Assembly (NCBI GenBank): GCA_027034965.1
Contig: JALVWL010000183.1
Span: 1-8,575, forward strand
Source of the DNA: Candidatus Omnitrophota bacterium
GTDB taxonomy: Bacteria; Omnitrophota; Gorgyraeia; S143-82
Length of the DNA stretch: 8,575 nt
Direction of reading: 5' to 3'
In this document: one piece after another, positions 7,255 to 8,575 of the stretch
Position numbering within the stretch: position 1 is the stretch's first letter
How the letters are laid out: every line of letters starts with the position of its first letter
The notes under the pieces: model-generated
Database searches by the model: none
The model's input: the letters and a program-made list of their open reading frames with translations, nothing else
What the model was told of the DNA's origin: nothing
Made by a program: the position numbers and the translations under genes

Positions 7255-7415
7255 TGGTACTGATTCTTCCAAAAAGATTTTGTTTCACAAAGTGAAACAA
7301 TTTTTTCCAGGAAAAATCACTATCATAAAATGAAACAGATTTTTCCTGAAAGATTTTGTTTCATATAGTGGTACTGATTCTTTCAGGAAGATTTTGTTTC
7401 ATAAAGTGAAACAAA
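7255..7415. repeat. Cluster of short palindromes with a 46-bp direct repeat
   Basis: Two 46-bp copies, 7255-7300 and 7369-7414, match at 42 of 46 bases and start with TGGTACTGATTCTT; they are 114 bp apart. Each ends in a hairpin: arms TTGTTTCAC and GTGAAACAA around AAA at 7280-7300, and a 10-bp version with one G-T pair at 7393-7415. Between them lie a TTTTTCC/GGAAAAA palindrome (7302-7316), a degenerate hairpin (7316-7340, 8 of 11 pairs) and a further half-unit (7351-7368). The block lies in the 411-bp gap between the 63-aa gene and ppdK. The rest of that gap (7416-7516) shows only two GGGGATT words on the plus strand (about 7442-7458) and no gene. Confidence 0.75.
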
Positions 7416-7516
7416 TTTTACCATAGTGAACTTGAGTTTCGGGGGATTAGCGGGGATTGGAGAGATTTTTGGATATCTTCCCTTACAATGTTAATCCGTG
7501 ATTTTTAGACATATAT

Positions 7517-7708
7517 TTATATCTTTTCCGCTTTTTCCTTAAACACTTCACGGCCATCCGGCATCAGGTAACAAACTTTGCCATCTTTTATATATACTGC
7601 AGGCACGCCTAATTTCAGCTGTTTATCTATTGCTTTTTTTATGGCTTCATTCATTATCTTCTCTAACGTCTTTCCGTCAAATTCTCTCTGTCTACTTACC
7701 TTCTTCAT
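7517..7708 (-). CDS. 63-aa protein paired with the zeta-like kinase; possible antitoxin
   Basis: I do not recognise a characterised family. The 63-aa product has a charged, probably helical N-terminal half (about 11-32, KTLEKIMNEAIKKAIDKQLK). Then comes LGVPAVYIKDGKVCYLMPDGRE (33-54), which looks like a beta hairpin with two DG turns. There is no signal peptide or membrane segment. The start at 7708 is fixed by AGGAGG (7715-7720) with a 6-nt spacer; a GTG at 7759 lacks such a site. It overlaps the end of the kinase gene by 17 bp in another frame, so the two are co-transcribed and probably co-translated. Small proteins of the form helix then lGxPvvvxxDGkv are, from memory, common partners of zeta-like (COG4185) kinases. 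That makes it a candidate antitoxin or modulator, but this is inference from context. Confidence 0.75.
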   Translation of the reverse strand: MKKVSRQREFDGKTLEKIMNEAIKKAIDKQLKLGVPAVYIKDGKVCYLMPDGREVFKEKAEKI

Positions 7709-8264
7709 TGGATTCCTCCTCAAACTTATAAAGATATTCCCTATGGGCAACCTCTTCACTGGAAGCTATAAAAATTGCCTTATTACCCGTATTATCAAAT
7801 AAATACCACTTATCTGCCAATAGCCTGTATTTATGCCAAAAGTTGTATCTCGCTCTATAATACCTGCGTATAACTACATCCTCAGGGATATAATGTCCTC
7901 CGAGTTTTACTCTGTTTTTTATCCTATCAATGCATATATCAATACTTGCAACATTTAAGAAGAATAATTTCACTATATAATCATTATCTTTGAGATATTC
8001 CAATATCCTTTTCCATATTTTCCCTGCAAGGGTAGTCTCAAAACCAAAGCTTTCTCCACGCTTTATAGCAGAATAGATACATTCCATCATAATCTTGCCA
8101 GCCTTTATTTCCATAGAAAAAGGATCAAAAGGCGAGAGCCCCGCAGCAATATTATCAGCATTAATGAAATTCTTTACTTCCGCATAATTGGGCAAGAAAT
8201 TAGAGACAAATGTAGTTTTACCCGCTCCATTTGGCCCACCTATAACATAGACTGTCTTCTCCAT
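7692..8264 (-). CDS. Zeta-toxin-like P-loop kinase (COG4185 type)
   Basis: This 190-aa cytosolic P-loop protein has the zeta toxin layout: Walker A GGPNGAGKTT (9-18), NADNI (35-39, with the likely catalytic Asp37), FETTLAG (75-81) and RIKNRVKLGGHYIPEDVVIRRY (114-135). The last segment is the arginine-rich lid/substrate region typical of chromosomal zeta-like kinases. Characterised zeta/PezT toxins phosphorylate UDP-N-acetylglucosamine and block peptidoglycan synthesis. Activity of this shorter COG4185 group is less clear, so the target is inferred. The ATG at 8264 has AAGGA (8273-8277) 8 nt upstream, directly behind an extended -10 promoter. An in-frame ATG at 8387 would read through that promoter and a repeat remnant, so I reject it. 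GC is about 35% in counted rows against about 43-53% in core genes here, consistent with transfer. Confidence 0.88.
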   Translation of the reverse strand: MEKTVYVIGGPNGAGKTTFVSNFLPNYAEVKNFINADNIAAGLSPFDPFSMEIKAGKIMMECIYSAIKRGESFGFETTLAGKIWKRILEYLKDNDYIVKLFFLNVASIDICIDRIKNRVKLGGHYIPEDVVIRRYYRARYNFWHKYRLLADKWYLFDNTGNKAIFIASSEEVAHREYLYKFEEESNEEGK

Positions 8265-8292
8265 ATAGATTATCCTTATTGTTTTTGCTCTT

Positions 8293-8301
8293 ATTATACC
8301 A
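8293..8301 (-). promoter_or_regulatory. Extended -10 promoter of the zeta-like operon
   Basis: The minus strand reads TGGTATAAT: a perfect TATAAT (8293-8298) with the TG of an extended -10. No good -35 is seen at 17 bp (CTCTTG, 8316-8321). The start point would be near 8286, leaving a leader of about 22 nt that contains the AAGGA ribosome site. The spacer holds GGGGAGGGGAT (8303-8313). Confidence 0.65.
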
Positions 8302-8350
8302 AATCCCCTCCCCTCCAAGAGATCAAATTTTCCTTCAAAATTCTTTAACC

Positions 8351-8390
8351 AAGTAAAACAGATTCTTCCAGGAACTTTTAGTCTCATTAG
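8351..8390. repeat. Decayed copy of the palindromic repeat
   Basis: This stretch aligns with 7329-7368 of the palindrome cluster, sharing AAACAGATT, TTCC and TCAT blocks in order with scattered mismatches. It contains GATTCTTCCAGGAA. It lies upstream of the zeta-like promoter, so related repeats flank both sides of the two-gene cassette. Confidence 0.5.
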
Positions 8391-8575
8391 CTCTCACCAC
8401 ACCCCACCAATGCGGACAGACTTACTGCGCTTACCTTCATAAATTCGCAGAGTAATGAAAGAATTACTGGATTTAGTAAGGACAATCGTGTTTGGTCTCA
8501 TAACACATACAGGCAAATAAAACAAACAAGGCAAACAAACTCAAACCGGCAGGCGTATATTAATTCATTCTATCC
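8391..8575. other. Edge region without a convincing gene
   Basis: The minus strand has a 35-codon ATG frame (8501 down to 8394, beginning MRPNTIVLTKSSNS and ending RIGGVW) without a ribosome site. It could be a gene remnant or chance. A 6-bp inverted repeat, AGTAAT/ATTACT, lies near 8451-8467, and A-rich CAAACAA-type words fill 8519-8541. I see no tRNA, terminator or promoter. Confidence 0.4.

Noticed and set aside
7255..7415. CRISPR array
   Set aside because: The repeats are palindromic and divergent with no regular unique spacers, and no cas gene is present in the window.
7709..7759. GTG start at 7759 for the 63-aa gene
   Set aside because: AGGAGG sits 6 nt before the ATG at 7708, and the extension would only enlarge the overlap with the kinase gene.
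8265..8387. N-terminal extension of the zeta-like kinase from the ATG at 8387
   Set aside because: The 41 extra residues translate a repeat remnant, a G-rich tract and a TATAAT promoter, and are not part of the kinase family. The ATG at 8264 has its own ribosome site.
8485..8520. tRNA-Met-like anticodon loop (CTCATAA)
   Set aside because: A GTGTT/AACAC stem surrounds it, but there are no D-arm, TTC-containing T-arm or acceptor pairings at the required distances.

Overview
The window is 8575 bp from a bacterium, and every gene I can support reads leftward (minus strand). The GT9/heptosyltransferase-type domain at the left edge and the murC gene suggest a peptidoglycan-bearing, probably Gram-negative cell. 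GC content is moderate: rows I counted in the core genes run about 43-53%, while rows in the right-hand cassette are near 35%. Divergent but complete housekeeping proteins together with intergenic repeat elements suggest an uncultured lineage. Candidatus Omnitrophota or a similar phylum is a low-confidence guess, because no marker gene fixes the taxonomy.

In the direction of transcription (right to left), the layout is as follows. (1) 8391-8575 is gene-poor edge sequence with only a doubtful 35-codon frame. (2) 7517-8301 is an AT-rich two-gene cassette with its own extended -10 promoter: a zeta-toxin-like P-loop kinase followed by an overlapping 63-aa gene, a candidate toxin-antitoxin pair in reversed order. 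(3) 7255-7415 is a cluster of short palindromes. A decayed related copy lies on the far side of the cassette at 8351-8390. (4) 7206-4325 is ppdK (pyruvate, phosphate dikinase) with a sigma70-like promoter, a strong ribosome binding site, Lys-rich extensions at both protein ends and a hairpin terminator. (5) 4300-3168 is a GT4-family glycosyltransferase. (6) 2933-3147 is a large imperfect inverted repeat built largely of 7-bp units. (7) 2926-1 is a tightly coupled set: a DUF503/YlxP-like gene, murC, and a GT4 glycosyltransferase whose frame runs on into a GT9-like domain and leaves the window. Both internal junctions of this set are TGATG stop/start overlaps.

The left half is mainly an envelope locus: murC makes the UDP-MurNAc-L-Ala peptidoglycan precursor, and the two glycosyltransferases probably build a surface glycan or LPS core. 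ppdK is central carbon metabolism interconverting PEP and pyruvate and looks like its own transcription unit. The best candidates for something undescribed are the GT4-GT9 fusion, the heptamer-periodic inverted repeat abutting the DUF503 start codon, and the zeta-like/small-protein module flanked by related palindromic repeats.
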